DNA of 56,914 nt from an uncultured Muribaculaceae bacterium (GTDB taxonomy: Bacteria > Bacteroidota > Bacteroidia > Bacteroidales > Muribaculaceae), in assembly GCA_910587925.1 (NCBI GenBank), contig CAJUOC010000016.1, forward strand, positions 1 through 56,914, read 5' to 3'. Shown here in pieces: positions 44,961-53,241 of this stretch. The notes under the pieces are model-generated. The model had not been told where the DNA came from and ran no database searches. It saw only the letters and a list, made by a program, of their open reading frames with translations. Positions within the stretch are counted from its first letter, which is position 1. Every line of letters begins with the position of its first letter. The translations under genes and the position numbers were made by a program.

Positions 44961-47762
44961 TTATCGGGCAGCGACTTGGAAGCGCAGCGGCCGGCATCCG
45001 GCGGCGCTCGCTATGTACAGCCCGGGGTGCCAGCCGGCGGTGCTGACCCGGGCCCGGCTGCCGGCGCTGAATACGGCGCGGCCGTCGGCGCCGCATACCG
45101 TCAGAGCGGTCATCTCGCGGCCGTCGGCGCGACGGAGCACTCCGCCCGCGCGGTCGTAGGTCATGCCGCCGGCCACATCGGCCGCCGCATCGGCTGCCCC
45201 GGCAGACGAGGACTCGCCGGCCACGGCACACCAGGCCAAGCTGCCGGCGACCTCGGCGGGGCGGGTGCCGGGCACCGACTCCTCGCAGCTCACAAATATA
45301 TCGGCGGCGGTGCCCGACACCGAGCGTGCGCGCAGCGTGAAGGCTGCATCGGTGGGCACGGCGGGGCTCAACGAGGCCATGAAGCAGGCCTCGCCCATGT
45401 CGGCGCCGTAGGCCACGCGGGCGCTGCGGGCCGAGGTGGTGCCGACCGTAAACGTGTCGGTGCGCCCTACCCTTATCTCGCGGCCGCCCAAGGTGGTGCA
45501 GCCTGTGGCGACGGCCACGTAGCCGACGCTCACAGGCGACTCCGACGGCGAGCCGGCCTCGCGCATGACGGTCACATCAAATCCGTCGGGCCCGACGCCG
45601 CTCACCACGGCCACGGCGCGGCTGTCGCCCTCGACGGTGGCAAATACGGCCGGCGCCGACTTGTACCCTGCGGCCAATGCCACATGGCGGGTGTCGCCGG
45701 CCCGCAGGCCGTCGATGCGGCCTGCCTCGGCATCGAGGTCGCCCAGGCGGCATACGCCGGCGCGGGGCAGTATCATATACGACACGGTGTCGCGGCTTAC
45801 AAAGGTGGTGGTGGCGTTGTATCCCCACACCTCGGGGCCAAATCCCACGGCGTCGGCGCCATACGGGCGGGCCGCCACAAGCATGGGTGATTTCATGCGG
45901 TATGTCTGCACACCGGCGACAAATACGGGGCTGTCGCCGTATCCCGCGGGCAGGAATGTCAGCATCTCGCCGCGCTCCATGGCCCGGCGGCCGACTATCG
46001 GGCCGCTACCGCCGGCGAGCGTGCTCGCCGACCGCTCGGCCGACACGGCGGCGCGGCTCCCGCCGTCGAGCGATACCACACGGTATCCGGTGTCGCCCGT
46101 CGCGCCGCGAGGCAGCGTCTCGCTCCACTCCGCCGCGCGCATCGGCAGCTCGGCGGCGCGCGTCCAGCCGCCGTCGCCATGGCGGCGCTCGACGGCGTAG
46201 CCCGACACCTGCTCGGCATTGTCGTCGGTCCAGCGCAGCGACACCGCGCGGGTGCCGCCGTAGCCCAGCCCGAGCGCAGGGGCCGACTGTATCTCCCAGC
46301 TCGGCACCACCTCGCACTCGCGCGAGAATGCCGGGGCGGCCTTGAAGTCGCGGTATACCTTGCCGGCGGGGGTGAGATTCATGTCGCCCCAGAAGAGGGC
46401 GCGCTTCTCCTCGACCCAGTTGTATACCGAGTAGCGCTCGATAAAGGAGCATGTATCCATCATGGCAAGCACCTCCTCCATAAATTTGCGCTGCTTTTCC
46501 TGGCGGGCGGCCTTGTCGGCGGGCCAGGCCTCGTGGGTCCAGTTGGCGCCATTGTTCCACTCGGTGATCCACAGCGGGCGCCCGGTCTTGACGTGCACCT
46601 CGCGCAGATGGCGGTACCAGTCGTCGACCGAGCCGACCTGCACCGAGCTGCCGCTGCCGCCCCAGTAAGCGTGGATGGCCACGTAGTCGACGCGGTAATT
46701 GCGCTCGCGGCAGGCGTCCATAAACCGGTAGAGCCACGAGAAATCGGTGGTGGCGGGCGAGCCCAGGCGCATGCCGGTCATCAGATGGGCCGGCCACTCC
46801 TCGATGGCCTTCTCGACCGACACGGCCGACTGCTCGCCGTGGTCGGGCTCATTGTAGCTCAGCAGATGCGAGCTGCGCATATCGTTGAGGAGTTCGTGCC
46901 AGTCGCCGCCGGCGCCCCATTTCTCGGGGACAAACTCCTGATTGTACCGTATCTTGCCGCGGGTGTCGGGCGACGAGCACCAGTCGGCCGATGTGCCCCA
47001 GGTATAGCCCCAGGTGCTGCCTGTGAGGTCGCACTGCTGGTCGAAATATCCCTCGGGGGGATTGATCTTGTTGTTGCCGCCCACCCAGCCTTTCTTTGAG
47101 GGGCGCTGCCACAGGAAGACACGCACGTAGCTTACCTTGCCGTCGAGCTCGGCGGGCAGGCGGTCGAGCACGAGGTCGGCGTCTTCGGCGATGAAGCATC
47201 GGCTGTAGCCGGTGCCGTCGGGGTTGGTGGCCAGGGTGGCCATGTATCCGCGGGCGAGGCGCAGCGAGTGCATGCGGTCGTCGAGCGCGAGGGGCTTTAT
47301 GTTGGCAGTCTCCACGCCGGGCGCGGGGCTGTTGGAGTAGTGGTATCCGGGCGCGTATGCCTCCATATCGCCGCTGAGGCCGGCGCGGCCGTAGGCCGTG
47401 AGCGGGGTATACGAGCGGCCATGGGGGAGTATCTCCGTGCCGTGGCGGTACACGCATATGCGTGCGTTGGTTTCCGGCTCAAGTCTCGCGCCCGCGACGG
47501 TGATGGAGCCGGAGTACATTGATCGCACGTCGGCGGGGCGTATATTGTCAAAAAACAGGCGGCATCCGGGGTCGGCCAGGTCGACGGTGACGCCCTCGGC
47601 GATGGCATCGCCGGCTGCGGTCACGTGCAGGTCGTCGGTGGCGCCGAGCGTCATGTCGGTCTCCACGCGCCCTACCACATGCAGCCCTGCTGCGGCCACA
47701 TCGGTGGCGGCAAGGTTGATGGCGGCGAGGCAGCCCAGGAGGCTTATCAGATGTCTTTTCAT
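44961..47762 (-). CDS. GH128-like beta-1,3-glucanase with accessory domains
   Basis: A 933-residue secreted enzyme. The catalytic region (about residues 190-450) has SYNEPD with Glu305 as the probable acid/base and ITEWN with Glu401 as the nucleophile, plus VDYVAIHAYWGG, the layout of PF11790/GH128 proteins. A beta-sandwich domain precedes it, and a fibronectin-III-like region (SLRWTDDNAEQVSGYAVERR) follows at about 480-580. The C-terminus (ALTVCGADGRAVFSAG, GLYIASAAGCRPL) is a sorting-type tail. It is cotranscribed with the duplicated LamG-like gene (59-bp gap). Confidence 0.8.
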   Translation of the reverse strand: MKRHLISLLGCLAAINLAATDVAAAGLHVVGRVETDMTLGATDDLHVTAAGDAIAEGVTVDLADPGCRLFFDNIRPADVRSMYSGSITVAGARLEPETNARICVYRHGTEILPHGRSYTPLTAYGRAGLSGDMEAYAPGYHYSNSPAPGVETANIKPLALDDRMHSLRLARGYMATLATNPDGTGYSRCFIAEDADLVLDRLPAELDGKVSYVRVFLWQRPSKKGWVGGNNKINPPEGYFDQQCDLTGSTWGYTWGTSADWCSSPDTRGKIRYNQEFVPEKWGAGGDWHELLNDMRSSHLLSYNEPDHGEQSAVSVEKAIEEWPAHLMTGMRLGSPATTDFSWLYRFMDACRERNYRVDYVAIHAYWGGSGSSVQVGSVDDWYRHLREVHVKTGRPLWITEWNNGANWTHEAWPADKAARQEKQRKFMEEVLAMMDTCSFIERYSVYNWVEEKRALFWGDMNLTPAGKVYRDFKAAPAFSRECEVVPSWEIQSAPALGLGYGGTRAVSLRWTDDNAEQVSGYAVERRHGDGGWTRAAELPMRAAEWSETLPRGATGDTGYRVVSLDGGSRAAVSAERSASTLAGGSGPIVGRRAMERGEMLTFLPAGYGDSPVFVAGVQTYRMKSPMLVAARPYGADAVGFGPEVWGYNATTTFVSRDTVSYMILPRAGVCRLGDLDAEAGRIDGLRAGDTRHVALAAGYKSAPAVFATVEGDSRAVAVVSGVGPDGFDVTVMREAGSPSESPVSVGYVAVATGCTTLGGREIRVGRTDTFTVGTTSARSARVAYGADMGEACFMASLSPAVPTDAAFTLRARSVSGTAADIFVSCEESVPGTRPAEVAGSLAWCAVAGESSSAGAADAAADVAGGMTYDRAGGVLRRADGREMTALTVCGADGRAVFSAGSRARVSTAGWHPGLYIASAAGCRPLRFQVAAR

Positions 47763-47847
47763 GGCGTCGGGTGGGATGGCGGTCTGTTTAGGGATGGGTC
47801 AGGGAGTGAGGTGCAGAGAGAGAGTGTGTGTGTATGATAAAAAGGAA

Positions 47848-47880
47848 AGTCACCGGGCCGGGCACGCCGGCCCGGTGACT
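47848..47880 (-). terminator. Terminator after the FIVAR/ricin-like protein gene
   Basis: A perfect 14-bp stem (47848-47861 with 47867-47880, AGTCACCGGGCCGG type) and a 5-nt loop. On the minus strand it is followed by TTCCTTTTTATC. It separates the adhesin-like gene from the GH128-like unit. Confidence 0.85.
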
Positions 47881-47900
47881 TGGATGGGTGTTATGCGGGA

Positions 47901-50900
47901 TTACTTCACAATCACGACGCGGGTCATCGAGACGCCCTCGGCGCTCACGGCCACGATGTACTTGCCGGCGCTGAGCGACAGCTCACAGGCGGCGGCAGCC
48001 TCGGCGCGCGATACCATGCGGCCGTCGACAGTGTAGACAGCCACGATAGCCTTGCCGGCGATACCGTCGACGATGATGCGGCCACCCTCGACGCGTACCG
48101 ACAGCGAGTCGGCGCCTACGGCGGCGATACCGGCGGTCTGGCGGGCAAAGTCGAGAGCCTTCTCAAGATTCTCCTGAGCCTTCTTCACCTCCGACTTGGT
48201 GTACTGGTCGGAGTTGGCGACCACCTCGCGGGCCTCGTCAAGGGCCATCGAGAGCAGGAAGTCGTCCATGCCGGTCTCGGCGATAAACTTCTCGGCCTCG
48301 GCGATGGCGGCCTTGATGTCGGTGAGGTCGTGGGCGGGCACGGCCTGGGTCTTGAAGTCTTCCATGGCAGCCTTGAGGGCGGCTACGGCGGCGAGCAGGT
48401 CGGCCTGGGTGGTACCCTCGGCGCCGACGGTAGCCTGGGCGGCTGCGATGGCGCTGCGCAGACCCTCTATGGCCGACGCGGGATAGTTGCCGGGCTTGAA
48501 GCCTTGCTCGGCACCGTCGAGCAGAGCGGTAGCAGCGGCAATCACATCGTTGATGCCGGTGCCGGCTACCACAGCGGTGTTGAAGGTGACGATGGCCTCG
48601 CCCAGCTTGGCTACCATGGCATCGACGCCGGCCTGGTTGATGGCGGCGCGGTCGATGGCCTTGGCCTCGGTGATGACGGCCTTGAAAGCGTCAAATACGC
48701 TCTGGGGGCACTTGCCCTCGCCGTCGCCGACGGCGGTCACACCGGCCAGGGCGGCCTCGGCGGCTGCGAGCTCACGGTCGAGGTTGGCAAACTTCACGCT
48801 TACCACCGACTTGCGCAGGTCGGTCATGGCATCGTTGAGGGCCTTGGTGCAGGCGTTGACCTCGTCCTGGGTCTTGGTCATGTCGGCCTCGGCAGCGGTG
48901 GCTGCTGCCAGAGCGGCATTGAAGGCGTCGATCTTATCCTGGGGATAGTAGCCGTCGAAGTCGCCGCCCTTGAGGTCGGCAAACTCATCGGCCTGGGCGG
49001 CGGCGATGGCCTTGCGCAGCGGAGTGCGGTCGACCGACACGGCGCCGGCGAGGAAGGCCTCGCGGGCATCAAGCAGAGCATCCAGGTCGGTCACATCGGG
49101 ATTGGCGACAGCCTTGGCAGCGGCGATGGCGGCGGCAAAGCCGTCGACAGCCTCCTGGGGACGCTGGCCCATATCGGTGCCGACGTTGTCTTTCTCGGCC
49201 TCGTAGAGAGCCTCGCAGCAGGTGATGGCGTCGGCAAGCACGGTAGCCGCGGGCTGAGCCTCGGCATGGCCTGCAAATGCCTCAGTGGCGGCCTTGACTT
49301 CCTCGGTGAGGGCGTCGCAAGCCTCCTGGTCGGATACCTGCTTGGCATCGGCCTCAAAGCCGGCGATCTTGGCCTCAAACTCCTGGATGGCGCTCATGAG
49401 GTACTGGCCCACGGCCACACCTACCTCGGCGGCGCCGGCCTTGGCCTTGGCGGCGGCGATGGCGGCGTCGAGCTCGTCCTTGATCACGGAGTTGGGGTTG
49501 TTGACAAAGTCGGTGCGGGCCCGGTTGAGCTCGGCGGCCTTGGCGTCGACTTCCTCCTGGGTGGCGCCGGCGAGAGCCTCGGCGGCGGCGATTACGGCGG
49601 CAAATGCCTCGCACTTGGCGTCGCTGTACTGGCCTATCTCATTGCCGCGGTCGATATTGTCGAGGGTGTAGCGGGCGTTGGCGATGGCCACTTCAAGATT
49701 GTAGATATTGGGGTCGTGGGCGGGGTCGACACGCAGGAAGCGGGCCTGGTGGGCATCGTTGCCCTTATTGAGGCTCTGTATCACGAAATTGTTGCCGCTG
49801 GAGAAGGCGACCACCTTTGTGGGGTCGTCGTACTGTACCAGGGCGAAGTAGTCGAGATTGCCGGCGGTGGTGCAGTATACCACAGTCCACTTGGGAGCGT
49901 CGGCATCGGCCATCTCGGTGACATTGCCATCGTAGTCGAGCACCTTGCCGTCGTTTTTGACGATGAAGGTGTGCTTGGCACCCTCGACGGGCTGGAATGT
50001 CCAGTGCTGACCGGCGTTGCCGGCGGCAAACTCAGATGTCGACTTGGCGCTGCCGTCGTTGTTGGTCATAAACTTGCCCGAGTACTTGCGCACCGAGAAG
50101 CGGTAGGCGGTATTCTCGCGGGGCGTGAAGAAGGGGTCGATCTTGGCTGCGATGAAGTCGTTGATGGCGGCCTGCAGAGTGGCCACGACCTCATTGAGCT
50201 GCTCCTGTGTGGTGGCGGTATTGGCCTTGGCGGCGGCCAGGGCGGCCTTGATGGCATCGAGAGCCTCCTGGGGATAGTTGCCGGCCTCCTCGCCCACGAC
50301 AGCCTTGGCGATGTAATCCTCGGCGGCGGCTACGGCGGCGTCGAAGCCCATGGTCAGGAGCTCGCCGTCGACGACCTCCTTGATCTGCCACTGCGAGACA
50401 TTGGTCATGGGCTTGTTGGTATAGATAGTCTGACCGGCCGACTGATTGTCTGCGGCCATATATACCCAGCCGCTTTCGTTGAATTTCTTCAGACCGTACA
50501 CCTTATTTACAAGGTCGATAATCTCAAACTCAAATTTGGCGACGTTCTCGCTGGGGTCGGTCACCACGGTGGTGTTCCAGTCACCCTTGCGGGCAAGGTA
50601 GTTGCCGTCTGACAGCTTGAGATTGAAAGCCACGCTGCTGCCCTCGACGGGGACGATTTCCCACTTCTGATTGTCGGCGGCGGTGGGGGTGTCGAGGACA
50701 GCCTCGTTTTTAGCGCTGACGGCCATCATCAGATTGGAGTAGGTGTTGATGATGTAATACTTCTTGCCGGCCTCGGCATTGAAGACGATGCGGGCGGAGT
50801 TGAACGCGGTCACAGCGGCATTGAGGGCGGTGTTTGCCTCGGCAAGTGTCGCAGCGGTGGCACCGGCCCAGGCGGCCTTGGCGGCGGCGATGGCGGCATC

Positions 50901-51689
50901 GAAAGCGTCGGCGGCCTCCTGCGGATAGTCGCCGGTGGAGTCGCCCACCGATGCACCTGCGCGCAGGCTGATGGCGCCGGCCAGGGTGCCATTGAAGGTC
51001 TTCACGGCGGCTACAAACGCGCTCAGAGTCGACGCGGCCTCATTGATCTGCGACTGCTCGGTGGCGCCGGAGAGCACACCGTTGGCAGCGGCGATGGCTG
51101 CGGTGAGCACGCTCTCTGCGTCGGATGTAAACGAGTCGCTGCCCTTCAGGTCGGACAGCGTGGCCTCAGCCGTAGCGATGGTCGACTCCAGGCCCGAGGT
51201 GAGCAGACCGTCGGTCGCCTCGACAAACTTCCAGGCGTGCTTGCCGTCGTTGCCGCTCTTGTCGGAGAAGATGCCGCTGCCGTCGCTGTTGGCGTCTGTA
51301 CCGACGTATGCACTGCGACCAACATTCCAGAGCTTCACGTGGTCTGCCTCATGCGACTCCCAGAATGTATAATGGGTAAAGGTGTCGGCGGGATCTGACA
51401 GGAATACCTGGGTATAACCTTTGTCGCTGGCGATATAGCGGCCGTCCTCACACTTGATGTTCCAAGTGGGCTCGTCGGCGCCCTCTACAGGCACGAAGGT
51501 AAACTTCTGGGAGGTGCCGCTTCCGGCCTGCATGATTTTAAGACTGTTGCCATCGACTGTCATGAACAGACCGCTCGAGTGCTGTATCATGTAGGTCTTC
51601 GACGGGTCGGGCGTGAGCAATGCCTCGGCGCGCAGACCCTGCGCGAAGAAGCACATCATCACCACGACCAACGATAAAATTTTTCTCAT
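47901..51689 (-). CDS. Large secreted adhesin-like protein with ricin-type and FIVAR-type repeats
   Basis: A 1262-residue secreted protein (signal peptide ending FFAQGLRA). Three beta-trefoil-like domains begin with KTYMIQHSSGLFM, KYYIINTYSNLMM and AYRFSVRKYSGKFM (about residues 30-155, 310-445 and 520-665). Helical FIVAR-like repeats lie between and after them, with at least eight copies of a YPQEALDAI..AI.AAK motif. The C-terminus (AVYTVDGRMVSRAEAAAACE, GKYIVAVSAEGV) is a sorting-type tail. It probably binds glycans or host surfaces. Transcription is monocistronic, judged from its own promoter and terminator. Confidence 0.75.
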   Translation of the reverse strand: MRKILSLVVVMMCFFAQGLRAEALLTPDPSKTYMIQHSSGLFMTVDGNSLKIMQAGSGTSQKFTFVPVEGADEPTWNIKCEDGRYIASDKGYTQVFLSDPADTFTHYTFWESHEADHVKLWNVGRSAYVGTDANSDGSGIFSDKSGNDGKHAWKFVEATDGLLTSGLESTIATAEATLSDLKGSDSFTSDAESVLTAAIAAANGVLSGATEQSQINEAASTLSAFVAAVKTFNGTLAGAISLRAGASVGDSTGDYPQEAADAFDAAIAAAKAAWAGATAATLAEANTALNAAVTAFNSARIVFNAEAGKKYYIINTYSNLMMAVSAKNEAVLDTPTAADNQKWEIVPVEGSSVAFNLKLSDGNYLARKGDWNTTVVTDPSENVAKFEFEIIDLVNKVYGLKKFNESGWVYMAADNQSAGQTIYTNKPMTNVSQWQIKEVVDGELLTMGFDAAVAAAEDYIAKAVVGEEAGNYPQEALDAIKAALAAAKANTATTQEQLNEVVATLQAAINDFIAAKIDPFFTPRENTAYRFSVRKYSGKFMTNNDGSAKSTSEFAAGNAGQHWTFQPVEGAKHTFIVKNDGKVLDYDGNVTEMADADAPKWTVVYCTTAGNLDYFALVQYDDPTKVVAFSSGNNFVIQSLNKGNDAHQARFLRVDPAHDPNIYNLEVAIANARYTLDNIDRGNEIGQYSDAKCEAFAAVIAAAEALAGATQEEVDAKAAELNRARTDFVNNPNSVIKDELDAAIAAAKAKAGAAEVGVAVGQYLMSAIQEFEAKIAGFEADAKQVSDQEACDALTEEVKAATEAFAGHAEAQPAATVLADAITCCEALYEAEKDNVGTDMGQRPQEAVDGFAAAIAAAKAVANPDVTDLDALLDAREAFLAGAVSVDRTPLRKAIAAAQADEFADLKGGDFDGYYPQDKIDAFNAALAAATAAEADMTKTQDEVNACTKALNDAMTDLRKSVVSVKFANLDRELAAAEAALAGVTAVGDGEGKCPQSVFDAFKAVITEAKAIDRAAINQAGVDAMVAKLGEAIVTFNTAVVAGTGINDVIAAATALLDGAEQGFKPGNYPASAIEGLRSAIAAAQATVGAEGTTQADLLAAVAALKAAMEDFKTQAVPAHDLTDIKAAIAEAEKFIAETGMDDFLLSMALDEAREVVANSDQYTKSEVKKAQENLEKALDFARQTAGIAAVGADSLSVRVEGGRIIVDGIAGKAIVAVYTVDGRMVSRAEAAAACELSLSAGKYIVAVSAEGVSMTRVVIVK

Positions 51690-51782
51690 GGTAAATAAAA
51701 AGCTGAAAAAAGGATGTTAGATATTTTGGTTTGGTATTAAGATTGCAGAAGGTAGCATGACCGACTTCGGCGATAGATGCGG

Positions 51783-51814
51783 CAAAAGTAGAGTATCAGT
51801 GACCGCATGACAAA
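51783..51814 (-). promoter_or_regulatory. Promoter of the adhesin-like gene
   Basis: TTTG (51811-51814, minus strand), 20-bp spacer and TACTTTTG (51783-51790) are an exact consensus. The predicted leader is about 90 nt. Confidence 0.85.
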
Positions 51815-51815
51815 T

Positions 51816-51871
51816 TTTCACCCGTTTTTTACCGACCGTATTTTCGTACAATCGGGCACAAACGGGTGAAA
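51816..51871. promoter_or_regulatory. 12-bp inverted repeat and shared motif upstream of the adhesin-like promoter
   Basis: TTTCACCCGTTT (51816-51827) and AAACGGGTGAAA (51860-51871) are exact reverse complements 32 bp apart. Between them lies TTTTACCGACC (51827-51837), which also occurs at 56093-56103 next to the -33 box of the barrel-protein gene. This is a plausible operator for a dimeric regulator. Confidence 0.65.
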
Positions 51872-51943
51872 TCAGAATTTACCTACCTTTTTTTTCACAT
51901 TTTACGCCCGCCGCCGCAGGCGGTATCGGGCGTTTTTGGGGCG

Positions 51944-53182
51944 TCAGGCGCCGCGGAGCCACGACATCACGTCGGAGGCGGGGCGCCCGTCGCGCAGGGC
52001 ATCGCGCATGTAGCGCATGGCCTCGGCCGAGTGGGCGTAGAAGCGGCGGTATCCCTCGCAGAGGTAGTTGAGGCCCGGCTCGCCGTCGGGGGTGACGGCA
52101 AAGCGGTTTTTGGGACACTCGCCGTTGCAGATGTCGAGCCAGGGGCAGCGGCGGCAGTAGCCGGGGAGGCTGTCGCGCTTGGCCAGCCCGAAGCGGGTCT
52201 GGCGCTCGCCGTGCATCATCTCGACCAGGGTGTGGGTGCGGATATTGCCCAGGCGGTACTCGGGAAATACAAAGTGGTCGCAGGAAAATACGTCGCCGTT
52301 GTACTCCATCACTCCGGCGTGGCCGCAGGTGCGTGCCATGGAGCAGACGCCCGGCTGCTCGCCGAGATAGTTGGCCAGCACGGCGTCGAAGAGCTGTATG
52401 AAGTAGGTGCCCACGTCGTCGCACACCCACTCGTCGAATACCTCACACAGAAAGCGCCCCCACTGCCCGGGCGACACCGAGAAGGGCGCCAGCTCCACGC
52501 CGCTGCCGCCGTCGCCCACGGCGGCGAGACGCCGGCCGTCGGTGTGGCGGGTGAGGCGCTCGACGATGGGTGTAAACTGTATGTAGCGGCACTCGATGTC
52601 TTTGAAAAATTGATAAAACTCGCGCGGATGGTCGGCATTGTAGTCGTTGACGACGGCCATGCCGTTCCAGTCGACACCGTGCTTCTTGAGCAGCTCGATG
52701 CCTTGCATCACCTTGCGGAAGGATGGCTGGCCGACGCGGTTGCGGCGGTACTCGTCGTGAAACTCGCGGGGGCCGTCGACCGACACGCCCACGAGCCAGC
52801 CGTTGTCGCGGAAAAAGCGGCACCACTCGTCGGTGAGCATGGTGCCGTTGGTCTGTATGCAGTTGTCGATGACCATGCCGGCACCGTACTTGCGCTGAAG
52901 CTCGAGGGCGCGGCGGTAAAACGACAGCGGACGCATCAGCGCCTCGCCGCCGTGCCAGGTGAAGAGGGCGCGGGGCTGAGTCTGGCTCTGCAGGTACAGG
53001 CGGGTGAAGTCTTCGAGCATGTCGTCGGTCATCACCATCGAGGGCGCGCGTCCCTCGGCAGGGCGAAACATCTTGCTCTTCTCAAGATAGTAGCAGTACT
53101 CGCAGGCGAGATTGCATGCAGAGCCGGCGGGCTTGCACATCACATACAGCGGTCGGGCAAAGGGTGCGGGAGGTGTCGTCAT
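51944..53182 (-). CDS. Anaerobic sulfatase-maturating radical SAM enzyme (anSME-like)
   Basis: A 412-residue radical SAM/SPASM enzyme. The 4Fe-4S cluster motif CxxxCxxC is Cys23, Cys27 and Cys30. TWHGGEALMRP and GVSVDGPREFHDEYR are typical of anSMEs. The C-terminal SPASM cysteines include CSMARTCGHAGVMEYNGDVFSCDHFVFPEY and CRRCPWLDICNGECPKNRF. It should oxidise a Cys or Ser in sulfatases to formylglycine. No sulfatase gene is in the window, so it serves distant targets. It follows the TonB-type barrel gene by 59 bp, with a hairpin in the gap. Confidence 0.92.
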   Translation of the reverse strand: MTTPPAPFARPLYVMCKPAGSACNLACEYCYYLEKSKMFRPAEGRAPSMVMTDDMLEDFTRLYLQSQTQPRALFTWHGGEALMRPLSFYRRALELQRKYGAGMVIDNCIQTNGTMLTDEWCRFFRDNGWLVGVSVDGPREFHDEYRRNRVGQPSFRKVMQGIELLKKHGVDWNGMAVVNDYNADHPREFYQFFKDIECRYIQFTPIVERLTRHTDGRRLAAVGDGGSGVELAPFSVSPGQWGRFLCEVFDEWVCDDVGTYFIQLFDAVLANYLGEQPGVCSMARTCGHAGVMEYNGDVFSCDHFVFPEYRLGNIRTHTLVEMMHGERQTRFGLAKRDSLPGYCRRCPWLDICNGECPKNRFAVTPDGEPGLNYLCEGYRRFYAHSAEAMRYMRDALRDGRPASDVMSWLRGA

Positions 53183-53197
53183 ACATCAGTAACGTAT

Positions 53198-53225
53198 GCG
53201 GCGGCGCGATATTGCGCCGCCGCAG
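53198..53225 (-). terminator. Hairpin between the barrel-protein and anSME-like genes
   Basis: TGCGGCGGCGC (53198-53208) pairs perfectly with GCGCCGCCGCA (53215-53225) around a 6-nt loop. A U-tract is lacking on the minus strand, so it may attenuate and not fully terminate transcription. Confidence 0.5.
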
Positions 53226-53241
53226 TGATTGCTCAGATTGC

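Noticed and set aside
51904..51933. GC-rich hairpin as terminator of the anSME-like gene
   Set aside because: The T-run follows the stem on the plus strand, where no gene ends. On the minus strand there is no U-tract.
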